Positions 34,070 to 44,294 are shown, numbered from the stretch's first letter. The stretch: 64,000 nucleotides of DNA from Mobilicoccus pelagius NBRC 104925 (GCF_000247995.1 NZ_BAFE01000001.1:29925-93924); one strand, 5' to 3'. The notes: generated from the sequence alone by a model not told the origin. A program made the numbers and translations.

Positions 34070-34771
34070 ATGGCGCACGAGGACGAGTTCGGGCAGCCCG
34101 TGGGCCCCCCGGTGTCGTGGACGCCACCGGCACCCCTGGCGCCGCTCACGGCGACGGGTCGGGAGGTCGCCGTGGCGCCCCTACGGCCCGAGCACGCCCC
34201 CGGCCTGTGGGAGGCCCTCGGCCCCGACCGCGCGCAGTGGACCTACCTCGGCCCCGAGCCCCCGTCGGGCGTCGACGACATGCGACGCATCGTCGAGGGC
34301 TACCTCGTCGCCGACGGCTGGATCCCCCACGTCCTCACCGACCCCTCCGGCACCGTCCTCGGCACGGCGAGCTACCTGCGCGTCCAGCCCGCACTCGGGT
34401 CGGCCGAGATCGGCGGCATCAGCTACGGCACCCGCCTCCGTCGCAGCGTCGCGGCCACCGAGGCGATGACGATGTTCGCGCGACACGCGTTCGCCTACGG
34501 GTATCGGCGCTACGAGTGGAAGTGCGACGCCCTCAACGCGCCGTCGCGGGCCGCCGCCCTCCGCCTCGGCTTCCGCTACGAGGGCACGTGGCGCAACGCC
34601 CTCGTCCACAAGGGCCGCAACCGCGACACCGCCTGGTACGCCATGACCGACGACGACTGGCGCAGGCTCGAACCCGTCCACGTCGCCTGGCTCGAGGGCG
34701 CCGTCGACGGACGCCAGGTGTTCCGCCTGTCCGAGGCCACCGCCGCACTCTGGAACGAGGAGTCCCCGTGA
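34070..34771 (+). CDS. GNAT family acetyltransferase (RimJ/RimL-like)
   Basis: A 233-residue acetyl-CoA-dependent N-acetyltransferase. The core spans residues 30-210: VLGTASYLRVQPALGSAEIG, the acetyl-CoA-binding region GTRLRRSVAATEAMTMFARH, the conserved YRRYEWKCDALNAPSRAAAL and RLGFRYEGTWRNALVHKGR. These are hallmarks of the RimJ/RimL-like branch that modifies protein N-termini or small amines. The ATG at 34070 is preferred over one at 34061 because AGGA lies eight bases before it. Its stop overlaps the GTG of the CoA-transferase by four bases, and an MFS gene follows, giving a three-gene operon of unknown purpose. Confidence 0.9.
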   Translation: MAHEDEFGQPVGPPVSWTPPAPLAPLTATGREVAVAPLRPEHAPGLWEALGPDRAQWTYLGPEPPSGVDDMRRIVEGYLVADGWIPHVLTDPSGTVLGTASYLRVQPALGSAEIGGISYGTRLRRSVAATEAMTMFARHAFAYGYRRYEWKCDALNAPSRAAALRLGFRYEGTWRNALVHKGRNRDTAWYAMTDDDWRRLEPVHVAWLEGAVDGRQVFRLSEATAALWNEESP

Positions 34772-35703
34772 CCGACGAGACCCCGGCCACCACCGGCCCC
34801 GTCCCGACGCTCTCCGACGGCACGACGTCCCCCGACGCCCCGACGATCTCCGAGGCCGCACCGCTCGCGGGCGTCCGCGTCGTCTCGGTCGCCCTCAACG
34901 TGCCCGGACCCGTCGCCGTGCGGCGCCTCCAGGACCTCGGCGCGCAGGTGACGACGGTTCTGCCGCCGGCCGGTGACCCCCTCGAGCAGTACTCCCGCAC
35001 GTGGTTCGCCGAGCTCCACCGTGGACAGGAGGTCTGCACCCTCGACCTCAAGGCGGAGGACCCCCGCCGACGCCTCGACGAACTCCTCGACGAGGCCGAC
35101 GTCCTCGTCACGTCGTCCCGGCCGTCCGCGCTCCGCCGCCTCGGGCTCGACTTCGACACCCTCCGGCAGCGGTACCCGCGCCTCGTCCAGATCGACATCG
35201 TCGGTCACCCGGGCACGGCTGCGGACGTCGCCGGTCACGACCTCACGTACGAAGCGGTCGAGGGATTGCTGCGGCCGCCGTCGCTGCCGGTGACGCTCGC
35301 CGCCGACCTCTCCGGCGCCGAACGGGTCGTCTCCGAGGCGCTCGTCGCCCTCCGCCTGCGTGACGCCTCGGGTCGAGGCTGCCGTCGTGAGATCGCCCTG
35401 TCCGACACCGCACACGACTTCGCCGCTCCCGCCCGCCACGGCCTCACCGTCCCCGACGCCTTCCTCGGCGGCGGCAACCCCGCCTACGCCGTGTACCCGG
35501 CGGCGACGGGATGGGTCGCGGTCGCCGCCCTCGAACCGCACTTCCTCACGCGCACCCTCGACGTGCTCGGCATCGAGAACGACGCCGCGGCGTACGCCGA
35601 GGTGTTCTCCACCCGCCCGGCGGAGCAGTGGGAGGAGTGGGCACGCGAGCACGACGTGCCGCTCGTCGCACTCCGGAATGCGGGCACGCAGACCGGCCAC
35701 TAG
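34768..35703 (+). CDS. CaiB/BaiF family CoA-transferase or acyl-CoA racemase
   Basis: A 311-residue family III CoA-transferase-fold protein. PLAGVRVVSVALNVPGPVAV opens the fold, followed by LQDLGAQVTTVLPPAGDP. The catalytic-type stretch IVGHPGTAADVAGHDLTYEA keeps the His and the GHD-x-x-Y Asp used by alpha-methylacyl-CoA racemase. It is shorter than usual (about 350-400 residues), ending soon after the last Rossmann-like segment, so part of the C-terminal region is missing or reduced. The GTG at 34768 overlaps the acetyltransferase stop (GTGA) and has GAGGAG five bases upstream. The MFS gene begins 14 bp after its stop. Racemase or transferase activity cannot be separated by reading. Confidence 0.85.
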   Translation: MTDETPATTGPVPTLSDGTTSPDAPTISEAAPLAGVRVVSVALNVPGPVAVRRLQDLGAQVTTVLPPAGDPLEQYSRTWFAELHRGQEVCTLDLKAEDPRRRLDELLDEADVLVTSSRPSALRRLGLDFDTLRQRYPRLVQIDIVGHPGTAADVAGHDLTYEAVEGLLRPPSLPVTLAADLSGAERVVSEALVALRLRDASGRGCRREIALSDTAHDFAAPARHGLTVPDAFLGGGNPAYAVYPAATGWVAVAALEPHFLTRTLDVLGIENDAAAYAEVFSTRPAEQWEEWAREHDVPLVALRNAGTQTGH

Positions 35704-35717
35704 GGCAGCATTCGTCC

Positions 35718-36974
35718 GTGCCCCTTCGTCAACACCTCGCCGACACCCGCCCCCTGCAGAACCCGTACTTCCGACGGTTGTGGACGGCGAACATCGTCAC
35801 CGTCGTCGGGGCGCAGCTCACGATCGTCGCGGTGCCCTCGCAGATCTATACGATCACGGGGTCGTCGGCGTACGTCGGCCTCACCGGCGTCTTCGGTCTC
35901 GTGCCGCTCGTCGTCTTCGGTCTCTACGGCGGGGCGCTCGCCGACGCCCTCGACCGGCGGCGGCTGCTCGTCGTCACCACGTGGGGGCTCATCCTCACGA
36001 CGGCGGCCTTCTTCGTCCAGGCCTCCCTCGGCAACCGGAACGTGTGGCTCCTCCTCGCGCTGTTCTCCGTGCAACAGGCGTTCTTCGCCGTCAACCAGCC
36101 GACGCGCAGCGCCGTGCTGCCCAAGATCCTCGACGTCGAGCTGCTCCCCGCCGCCAACTCCCTCTCGATGACCCTCTTCGGGGCGGGCGCCGTCGTCGGG
36201 CCGTTGCTCGGCGGCGTGCTCATCCCGATCATCGGCCTGTCGTGGCTCTACCTCGTCGACTCCCTCACGTTGTTCGCGACGTTGTGGGCCGTGACGTCGC
36301 TGCCGCCCCTACCCGTCGAGGGCACGACGGGGCGGCCCGGCCTGCGGTCCGTCGTCGACGGGTTCTCCTACCTCGGTGGGCATCCCGTCCTGCGGATGTC
36401 GTTCGTCGTCGACCTCGTCGCGATGTTCTTCGGCATGCCGCGGGCGCTGTTCCCCGAGGTCGCGCACGTCTCGTTCGGGGGCCCGCCCGGCGGTGGCCTC
36501 GCGTACGCCGTGCTCTTCGCCGCGATGCCGGTCGGCGTCGTCCTCGGCGGTGTCCTCTCCGGCTGGGTCTCCCGCGTCCGGCGGCAGGGGCTCGCCGTCG
36601 TCGTCGCCATCGTCGTGTGGGGCGCCGGGGTCACCGTCCTCGGCGTCGCGGTGCTCCTCGCCGACGGCCCGTCCGCGCCGCTCCTCACCCTCGCGGCGGT
36701 CGGCCTCGCGATCGGGGGTGCCGCCGACATGGCCTCCTCGGCGTTCCGGCAGAGCATGCTCCAGGCCTCCGCCTCGGACGCCGTCCGTGGCCGCCTCCAG
36801 GGCCTGTTCATCGTCGTCGTCGCAGGCGGGCCGCGCCTCGCCGACGTCGCCCACGGCGCCGCCGCACCCTCCCTCGGCGCGGGATGGACGATCACCCTCG
36901 GCGGAGTGCTCACGATGGTCGGCGTCGTCCTCGCCGCCGCCCTCGCCCCCGCGTTCGTCCGGTACCGCGCCTGA
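35718..36974 (+). CDS. MFS transporter, MFS_3 (EntS/DHA3) type
   Basis: A 418-residue inner-membrane exporter with about 12 helices. PYFRRLWTANIVTVVGAQLT, VFGLYGGALADALDRRRLLV (the motif A loop), QPTRSAVLPKILDVELLPAA and NSLSMTLFGAGAVVGPLLGG are typical of the DHA3 group that includes the enterobactin exporter EntS and macrolide efflux proteins. No siderophore biosynthesis gene is present, so the substrate is unknown. The GTG start at 35718 yields the family-like N-terminus; the ribosome-binding site is weak (AGGGCAG), and coupling to the CoA-transferase 14 bp upstream is likely. The operon ends at the hairpin at 37061. Confidence 0.9.
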   Translation: MPLRQHLADTRPLQNPYFRRLWTANIVTVVGAQLTIVAVPSQIYTITGSSAYVGLTGVFGLVPLVVFGLYGGALADALDRRRLLVVTTWGLILTTAAFFVQASLGNRNVWLLLALFSVQQAFFAVNQPTRSAVLPKILDVELLPAANSLSMTLFGAGAVVGPLLGGVLIPIIGLSWLYLVDSLTLFATLWAVTSLPPLPVEGTTGRPGLRSVVDGFSYLGGHPVLRMSFVVDLVAMFFGMPRALFPEVAHVSFGGPPGGGLAYAVLFAAMPVGVVLGGVLSGWVSRVRRQGLAVVVAIVVWGAGVTVLGVAVLLADGPSAPLLTLAAVGLAIGGAADMASSAFRQSMLQASASDAVRGRLQGLFIVVVAGGPRLADVAHGAAAPSLGAGWTITLGGVLTMVGVVLAAALAPAFVRYRA

Positions 36975-37060
36975 CCTGCGGCCCGACCTGTGTCTGCCGT
37001 CCCGCCCCGCGCCCACCCACTGGCGCACGCACCCCCGCCGTCGGATCCTCCGGGAACGAC

Positions 37061-37096
37061 GACACCGGGCACCCCAGCGGAGGGGCACCCGGTGTC
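37061..37096. terminator. Bidirectional hairpin between MFS gene and gltA
   Basis: Arms 37061-37075 and 37082-37096 pair over 15 bp with two internal mismatches, closing a six-base loop. The convergent MFS and gltA genes end on either side, so it can terminate both. Confidence 0.68.
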
Positions 37097-37132
37097 GGTG
37101 GAGCAGAGGACCCAGGAAGGATCGGCAGAGGG

Positions 37133-38419
<1,287 letters not shown>

Positions 38420-38465
38420 GTTGCCTCCTGATGTCGTCGTGTCGCGATCACTCTAAGTCCGCCGG

Positions 38466-38479
38466 GGGACATTGGTCCC
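38466..38479 (-). promoter_or_regulatory. Short palindrome upstream of gltA
   Basis: GGGAC-ATTG-GTCCC lies 47-60 bp before the gltA start and overlaps a repeated CATTGG word (38470-38475 and 38479-38484). On the gltA strand a -10-like TAGAGT follows it. It could bind a dimeric regulator, but the repeat is short. Confidence 0.35.
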
Positions 38480-38545
38480 ATTGGGGATGCTGCTGAGGCG
38501 CCCGTGGGTGTGGGCGCGGCTGGGGAGCGACGGGGCTGGGGATTG

Positions 38546-39673
38546 TCAGCAGCTGGTGAGGGCTGTGGTGGCGTCCTCGACCGCGTCGGTGTCCACGTGC
38601 GCACCACTGCCGGGGCCTGTGGGGGGAACGAGGTGGGAGTCGACGAGTTCGAACGACTGGGTGAGGTCGTGGGCGAAGTATCTGCTGGTCGCGGAGATGT
38701 CGCCGGGGAGGGTGAAGTTGGGGAGTCCGGCGAGGGCGAGGTTCATCGCGCGGCCGATGCCGGTCTCGAGCATGCCGCCGCAGAAACAGGGGATGCCGTG
38801 GGCGGCGGCGAGGTCGTGGACGGACCGGGCGGTGAGGTAGCCGCCGACGCGGGCGGGTTTGACGTTGATCGCGTCGGTGGCGCCGAGGGCGATCGCGGTG
38901 GCGGCCGTGCCGAGGGAGGTGATCGACTCGTCGAGGCAGACGGGGGTGCGCAGGTCGGCGGCGAGGCGGGCGTGGGCGAGGAGGTCGTCGGCGGGGAAGG
39001 GCTGTTCGAGGAGGAGGAGTCCGTTCTCCTCGAGGGTGAGCAGGTGGGGGATGTCGCTCGTGCGGTAGGCCTGGTTGGCGTCGACCTGGAGGGGCAGGTC
39101 GTCGCCGAAGGCCTCGCGGACGGCGCGGACGGGCTCGGCATCCCAGCCGGGGCGGATCTTGAGCTTGATGCGGCGGTACCCGTCGTCGAGGTAGCCGCCG
39201 ACCTGCGCGAGGAGGTCGTCGAGGGAGTCGGGGATGCCGACGGAGACGCCGACGGCGATGCGGTCGCGGTGTCCACCGAGGTACGTGGAGAGCGGCATGC
39301 CGGCGGTGCGGAGCTCGGCGTCGAGGACGGCGGACTCGAGTGCGGCCTTGGCGAGGGGCATGCCGGGGACGTCGGCGAACGCGGTGCGCAGGCGCGGCAG
39401 GAGGGGGCCGGGGGCGGCGGCGACGTCGCGGGCGAGCGGCACGAGGACGTCGGTGAGGGCCGTGGTGACGGTGTCGACGTACTCGGGGTAGTAGATCGGT
39501 TCGGGGTCGGCGCCGCACTCGCCCCACCCGTCCACGGGCCCGTCGGGGCCCTCGGTGCGCCAGCGGACGAGGAGGGTGTCCTTCACCGTCTCCTCGCCGC
39601 GGGAGGTGCGGAAGGGTCGCACGAGCGGGAGGGTGACCCGGCGGAGTTCGACGTCGATCGGTCGGGCGGTCAT
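38546..39673 (-). CDS. Enolase-superfamily N-succinylamino acid racemase / o-succinylbenzoate synthase
   Basis: A 375-residue member of the muconate-lactonizing subgroup. Lys of the K-x-K pair lies in RRIKLKIRPGWDAEP, the metal ligands in LQVDANQAYR (Asp), LLLLEQPFP (Glu) and VCLDESITS (Asp), and the second catalytic Lys in AINVKPARVGG; GGMLETGIGRAMNLALA closes the barrel. Enzymes of this NSAR/OSBS family can racemise N-succinyl amino acids, make o-succinylbenzoate for menaquinone, or both. The ATG overlaps the stop of the upstream GNAT gene (ATGA), and no men gene is near, which favours the racemase role. The loop after residue 15 (PFRTSRGEETVKD) is typical for the NSAR clade. Confidence 0.88.
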   Translation of the reverse strand: MTARPIDVELRRVTLPLVRPFRTSRGEETVKDTLLVRWRTEGPDGPVDGWGECGADPEPIYYPEYVDTVTTALTDVLVPLARDVAAAPGPLLPRLRTAFADVPGMPLAKAALESAVLDAELRTAGMPLSTYLGGHRDRIAVGVSVGIPDSLDDLLAQVGGYLDDGYRRIKLKIRPGWDAEPVRAVREAFGDDLPLQVDANQAYRTSDIPHLLTLEENGLLLLEQPFPADDLLAHARLAADLRTPVCLDESITSLGTAATAIALGATDAINVKPARVGGYLTARSVHDLAAAHGIPCFCGGMLETGIGRAMNLALAGLPNFTLPGDISATSRYFAHDLTQSFELVDSHLVPPTGPGSGAHVDTDAVEDATTALTSC

Positions 39674-40491
39674 CGGGCGTCTCCTGTCGCGTCGGAGGTG
39701 GGGCGGGGGGTGGGATCGGGGGTGAGGACGTATGCGCCGGTCGTCGTGAACCCCGTGACGCGGCGGCCGGTGTCGATCGCGTCGAGGAACATCTCCCGGA
39801 ACGTCTCGCGCCAGGCGAGGGCGGCGGCGGGGTCGGCGGGACGGAGCGTCTCGACGTCGGCGGGGGTGCCGAGGAGCCACGGCCCGGAGGCGGGTCGCTC
39901 GTGGAGGCGGGGCCGCCGGTCGTCGCCCTCGTCGAGGACGGTCGCCGCGCCCGCGTCGAGGACGGCGCCGGGGTCGAGGGCGACGCGCGAGGTCGCCGCG
40001 CGCACGTCCCAGCGGGCGAGGAGACGGTCGGTGGGGTCGCCTCCGTTGATCGCGTCGGGGATCGGCGGGTAGTGCTCGACGTGGTAGCTCACGACGTCGG
40101 CGCCGAGCCGGACGAGGTTGAAGTGGGCGTTGCGGCGGACGAGCGGGTCGAACGTCCACTCGATGCCCGTGACGCCCCGGTCCGCGGCCCACCGGCGCTG
40201 CGCCTCCTTGAGCGCGCGACCGACGCCGAGCCCCTTGGCGGTCGGCAGCACCCCGGTGACGAGGGAGGCGAGGGTGTCCGAGTGCGGCGCGGCGGCGATC
40301 CCCACGGCGACGCCGACGAGCGTCCCGTCGACGTACGCCCCGAGGAGGGAACCACCCCACGCGGAGATCGCGGCGACGACGTCCCCGGGGATCGGCGCGG
40401 ACTCGTACGGCGTGCCCCACACGGCCGCGAGGAGACTCGTGGCCGCCTCGGCGTCGTCGGGACCGTCCAGCTCTTTCACGTCGACGTGCAT
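39670..40491 (-). CDS. GNAT family acyltransferase paired with the racemase
   Basis: A 273-residue acyltransferase. The acyl-CoA-binding core runs about residues 40-130: LLGAYVDGTLVGVAVGIAAA, then SLVTGVLPTAKGLGVGRALK, whose G-x-G-x-G/A pattern binds the pyrophosphate, and NAHFNLVRLGADVVSYHVEH. A long C-terminal region of unclear fold follows. Its TGA overlaps the racemase ATG, so both are made from one message. In Geobacillus and relatives a GNAT succinyltransferase adjoins an NSAR enzyme and together they convert D-amino acids; this pairing suggests the same here (inference). No desuccinylase is visible nearby. The start at 40491 is the first ATG of the domain. Confidence 0.82.
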   Translation of the reverse strand: MHVDVKELDGPDDAEAATSLLAAVWGTPYESAPIPGDVVAAISAWGGSLLGAYVDGTLVGVAVGIAAAPHSDTLASLVTGVLPTAKGLGVGRALKEAQRRWAADRGVTGIEWTFDPLVRRNAHFNLVRLGADVVSYHVEHYPPIPDAINGGDPTDRLLARWDVRAATSRVALDPGAVLDAGAATVLDEGDDRRPRLHERPASGPWLLGTPADVETLRPADPAAALAWRETFREMFLDAIDTGRRVTGFTTTGAYVLTPDPTPRPTSDATGDAR

Positions 40492-40684
40492 GGGCCCAGC
40501 ATGCCCGGCCCGGCTCGGTCGCGGTGCCCCCCGCTCTCGACGTCCGATTCGAGCGGCCCGTCACCGACCCCGTCGCGCGGGTCGGAACGGCGGGGGAGGT
40601 GGAGGTGGGGGTCGACCGTTCGATGGAGGCGCGACCGATCCGTCGGGCGATGTACGGGGCAGCGCGGACGACGACGCTGGAGAC

Positions 40685-41080
40685 ATGTTGTCCTCAGCCA
40701 TCGTCCTCATCAGCCTCGCTCTCGTCTTCTACACGATGGGTGTGTGGGCCGAGCGGCGTCACGGCACCCTCACGTGGCTCCACGTCGTGTTCTTCGCCCT
40801 CGGCCTCACCTTCGACGTGTCGGGCACGTGGGTGATGGGTCGCATCGCCGCGACGCAGGGTCTCCAGACCGCCGGCACGGCGGGCGTCCTCAACCAGATC
40901 ATGGCCGTGACGGGCGCCCTCGCCCTCGCCGTCATGGCGATCCACCTCCTGTGGGCGGTCGTCGTCGTCGTCCGCGACCGCGCGAACGAGCGCGCCGCGT
41001 TCCACAAGTTCTCCGTCGCCGTGTGGGCCTTCTGGCTCATCCCCTACTTCACCGGGATGATCGGCTCGATGGCCGGCTGA
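40685..41080 (+). CDS. HsmA family membrane protein
   Basis: A 131-residue integral membrane protein with four hydrophobic helices: MLSSAIVLISLALVFYTMGV, WLHVVFFALGLTFDVSGTWV, IMAVTGALALAVMAIHLLWA and FSVAVWAFWLIPYFTGMIG. The WLHVVFF...GLTFDVSGT pattern and the conserved His/Asp residues inside the helices match the HsmA/TIGR03987 family, whose members are small four-helix proteins of unknown biochemical role. GGAG lies five bases before the ATG at 40685. It is divergent from the GNAT gene and is followed by the hairpin at 41104. Confidence 0.82.
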   Translation: MLSSAIVLISLALVFYTMGVWAERRHGTLTWLHVVFFALGLTFDVSGTWVMGRIAATQGLQTAGTAGVLNQIMAVTGALALAVMAIHLLWAVVVVVRDRANERAAFHKFSVAVWAFWLIPYFTGMIGSMAG

Positions 41081-41103
41081 CGACACGTCACCACCGTCGA
41101 GCG

Positions 41104-41137
41104 CACCCCGCCCACGCCCCCGTGCGTCGGCGGGGTG
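41104..41137 (+). terminator. Hairpin downstream of the HsmA-like gene
   Basis: CACCCCGCC (41104-41112) and GGCGGGGTG (41129-41137) pair perfectly around a 16-base loop. The site lies 24 bp past the stop codon, with no T tract. Confidence 0.55.
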
Positions 41138-41220
41138 TCGTCGTGCCCTCGTCGTGCCGCCGTCGCTTCGTGACTCCCGTCGGCGTTGCGCGGGCCGCTG
41201 CGGCCGGGGAGGATCGAGAC

Positions 41221-43371
41221 GTGCGCAACGAACGAGGGGTCACGACGTCACCGATCACGACCGGCGCGAGCGCGCGGGTGTTCACCCGTGCCGCGGCCGC
41301 CGCGGGGCTGGGTGCCGCGCTGGTGTTCGGCGGAGGAACGGCCTGGGCCGAGCCGCCGTCGGCGCTGCGCGCGCCCGTCACCGACACCGCCGGTGCACTC
41401 CACGGCGACAGCGACGAGGCGCAGAGGGCCATCGAGAAGCTGCAGAACGAGGACGACCTCGACCTCCACGTCGTGTTCGTGCGCTCCTTCGACGGGGTCT
41501 CGCCGCGCGAGTGGGCCCAGCAGACGTTCACCAAGAGCGGGTTCGGCGGCAACGACGTGCTCTACGCCATCGCCACCCAGGACCGTCTCTACAGCCCGTG
41601 GACGACGGCGAACTCCGGCCTCACGAACGAGGACCTCCAACGGGTCAACCGGGAGGACGTCGAGCCCGCGCTCCGCAAGGCCGCGAACGGCCAGGGGTCG
41701 TGGGGCGACGCCGTCGTGGCCGCCGCCGACGGGCTCGGCTCCGTCAAGGGGGACGGCCGTGGCACGACGACCCGCAGCGACGACGGCGGGGGTGGCGGAA
41801 GCCTCGTGGCCCTCGGCGGCGGTGCGCTCGCGGTGGCCGCGGGTGGTGCGGCGATGCTCGCCTCCCGCCGTCGTCGCAGGCACACCGAGGGCGCCGGGAG
41901 CGGAGTCCCGCAGGACGACCACGGCATCGGGCCCGTCATCGACACGAGCGGCGTCGGCGGATCCGGCCCCGCCGTCACGAACCCCGCGGACCTCTCGCAA
42001 CGCTCGGCGGCGGCCCTCGTCGCCCTCGATGACGAGATCCGCTCCTCCGGCGAGGAACTCGCGTTCGCCGAGGCGCAGTTCGGCACGCAGGCCACGGTGA
42101 AGTTCCGCGAGGCGCTCGAACGCGCCAAGGCCGGGTCGGTCGAGGCGTTCCGCATCCAGCACCAGATCGACGACGGCGAGATCGGCGACGCGCAGCGTCC
42201 CGCCGCGTGGCAGCGGATCATCACCCTCGCCACCGACGCCGACCGCACCCTCGAGGAGTACGCCGCCGAGTTCCGGCAGATGCGCGACCTCCAGTCGAAG
42301 GTGCCGCAGATGCTCGGCGACCTCGAGACCCGCATCGGTGAGGTCACGAGCCGAATCCCGGCCGCGACGCAGCAGCTCCAGGCCCTTCGCGCGACGTACC
42401 CCGACCAGGCCCTCCGCACGGTGCGGTCCAACGTCGACCAGGCGGGCGCGCTCGTCAAGGCCGCCAAGGGACTCATCACCTCGGGCCGTGAGCACCTCGG
42501 GCAGAACGACCGGCCCGCGGCCGTCGTCTCCGCCCGCGGCGCGGAGGACGCGCTCGGCCAGGCCACCGCGCTCCTCGACGCCGTCGACCGGGCCCACCTC
42601 GAACTCCCGCGTGCCACGGAGGAACTCGACCGTCGGCTCGCCTCGATCAGCTCCGACGTCGCCGACGCGCAGCGGCTCGGCGCCGACGACCAGTTCACGC
42701 GGGACGCGCTCGCCGCGGCCTCGACGGCCATCGAGCAGGGACGCGCGGCCCGGGCGGGCGGCGATCCTCTCGGCGCCCTCGCCGCGCTCGACACCGCGGA
42801 GAACGACCTCGACAACGCCCTCCAGCGCTACCGCGACGCCGAGGAGGCGGGCAAGCGCACCCGCGTCGGCCTCGACGAACGGTTCGACCGTGCCCGCGCG
42901 CGACTCATGTCGATCGACGAGACGATCCGCGTCAACCGCGGCGCCGTCGGCACCGAGGCCCGCACCCGCATCTCCGAGGCCCTCCGCGTCTACAACGAGG
43001 CCACCGGACTCGCCGGGAGCGACCCCGAGCGGGCGCTCGCGCTCCTCGCCCAGGCCCAACAGCTCGGTGAGGACGCGCTGCGCCTTGCCGAGGAGGACCA
43101 GAGCGGCTGGGGTGGTGGGTACGGCGGGTACGGCGGCCGCGGCGGCTACGGCTGGGGCGGACGCGCCGGTGGTGTCGATCTCGGTTCCCTCGTCCTCGGC
43201 GGCATCCTCGCCGGCGGTCTCGGCGGTCACCACCACGACAACGGGTGGGGCGGCGGCGGCGGTTGGGGCGGCGGAGGCAGCTTCGACGGCGGCTTCGGCG
43301 GCGGGGGCGGTTTCGGCGGAGGCGGCGACTTCGGTGGCGGCGGAGGCTTCGGCGACGGCGGAAGCTTCTGA
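41221..43371 (+). CDS. TPM domain protein with coiled-coil region and glycine-rich tail
   Basis: A 716-residue envelope protein. Residues about 24-44 form a signal peptide or anchor (AAAGLGAALVFGGGTAWAEP). The TPM domain covers about 45-180 (VTDTAGALHGDSDEAQRAIE, GFGGNDVLYAIATQDRLYS), followed by a membrane helix near 196-220 (SLVALGGGALAVAAGGAAML) and a run of basic residues. Residues about 250-610 are alpha-helical and coiled-coil. The last 100 residues are very rich in Gly with Trp, Tyr, Asp and Phe. The GTG at 41221 has GGAGG eight bases upstream. TPM domains are extracytoplasmic; some act in photosystem repair, and most bacterial ones are uncharacterised. The pspA gene follows on the same strand, so an envelope-stress role is plausible. 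Confidence 0.88.
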   Translation: MRNERGVTTSPITTGASARVFTRAAAAAGLGAALVFGGGTAWAEPPSALRAPVTDTAGALHGDSDEAQRAIEKLQNEDDLDLHVVFVRSFDGVSPREWAQQTFTKSGFGGNDVLYAIATQDRLYSPWTTANSGLTNEDLQRVNREDVEPALRKAANGQGSWGDAVVAAADGLGSVKGDGRGTTTRSDDGGGGGSLVALGGGALAVAAGGAAMLASRRRRRHTEGAGSGVPQDDHGIGPVIDTSGVGGSGPAVTNPADLSQRSAAALVALDDEIRSSGEELAFAEAQFGTQATVKFREALERAKAGSVEAFRIQHQIDDGEIGDAQRPAAWQRIITLATDADRTLEEYAAEFRQMRDLQSKVPQMLGDLETRIGEVTSRIPAATQQLQALRATYPDQALRTVRSNVDQAGALVKAAKGLITSGREHLGQNDRPAAVVSARGAEDALGQATALLDAVDRAHLELPRATEELDRRLASISSDVADAQRLGADDQFTRDALAAASTAIEQGRAARAGGDPLGALAALDTAENDLDNALQRYRDAEEAGKRTRVGLDERFDRARARLMSIDETIRVNRGAVGTEARTRISEALRVYNEATGLAGSDPERALALLAQAQQLGEDALRLAEEDQSGWGGGYGGYGGRGGYGWGGRAGGVDLGSLVLGGILAGGLGGHHHDNGWGGGGGWGGGGSFDGGFGGGGGFGGGGDFGGGGGFGDGGSF

Positions 43372-43559
43372 CCCCGCCCGAGACCGCGACCCGCACCGCG
43401 TCACCGCTCCGGCCGTGTCCCTCGCGAACCGTTCAAGGCGCTCGGACGTCCTCATCACGGGCCGCGGGCGTCCGACCAGGAGACCGGCCCGTCCACCCAC
43501 CGATCAGCACGACCGACACGACGATCCTCCGACGATCGTCACGACGAAGGGACACCCCC

Positions 43560-44294
43560 GTGGCTCAGAAGCAGACCATCCTCGGCCGAGTCGCCCAGCT
43601 CGCCAAGGCGAACATCAACGCGCTCCTCGACCGCGCCGAGGACCCGGAGAAGATGCTCGACCAGCTCGTGCGCGACTACACGAACTCCATCGCCGAGGCC
43701 GAGGAGGCCGTGGCGCAGACCATCGCGCAGGTCCGCATGATCGAGGCCGACCACACCGAGGACGTCGACGCCGCCGCCGAGTGGGGCCGCAAAGCCGCCG
43801 CTGCCTCCCAGAAGGCCGACCAGCTCCGCGGCTCCGGTGACACCGCGGGTGCCGAGAAGTTCGACGGCCTCGCGAAGATCGCCATCGGCCGCCAGATCCA
43901 GCACGAGAAGGAAGCTCGCGACGCCGAGCCCGTCATCGCGCAGCAGAACGTGACGGTCGACCAGCTCAAGGCCGGCCTCACGCAGATGAAGACGAAACTC
44001 GAGGACCTCAAGAGCCGCCGCGCCTCTCTTGTCGCCCGTTCCCGCACGGTCGCCGCGCAGGACAAGGTGCAGCAGGCGATGGGCGCGATCAACGTCCTCG
44101 ACCCCACGAGCGAGCTCTCCCGCTTCGAGGACCGCATCAAGCAGCAGGAGGCCCTCGTCGCCGGTCGCCAGGAGGCCGCGGCCACGTCGGTCGAGGACCA
44201 GTTCGCGGAGCTCGAGGACTACGGTCAGGACGCCGAGATCGAGGCGCGCCTCGCCTCCCTCAAGGTCCAGGACCGCCCGGCCCTCGGCAACTGA
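43560..44294 (+). CDS. pspA: PspA/IM30 family membrane-remodelling protein
   Basis: A 244-residue coiled-coil protein, nearly all helix. The opening ILGRVAQLAKANINALLDRA and EDPEKMLDQLVRDYTNSIAE are family hallmarks: helix 0/1 with the conserved A-x-x-N-A-x-x-D and D-P-x-x-x-L-D motifs. PspA/Vipp1 proteins form ESCRT-III-like rings that stabilise damaged cytoplasmic membrane. The GTG at 43560 has AAGGGA seven bases before it and matches the family start. It follows the TPM gene by 188 bp on the same strand and probably shares its function. No pspB/C-type regulator or ClgR gene is adjacent. Confidence 0.94.
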   Translation: MAQKQTILGRVAQLAKANINALLDRAEDPEKMLDQLVRDYTNSIAEAEEAVAQTIAQVRMIEADHTEDVDAAAEWGRKAAAASQKADQLRGSGDTAGAEKFDGLAKIAIGRQIQHEKEARDAEPVIAQQNVTVDQLKAGLTQMKTKLEDLKSRRASLVARSRTVAAQDKVQQAMGAINVLDPTSELSRFEDRIKQQEALVAGRQEAAATSVEDQFAELEDYGQDAEIEARLASLKVQDRPALGN

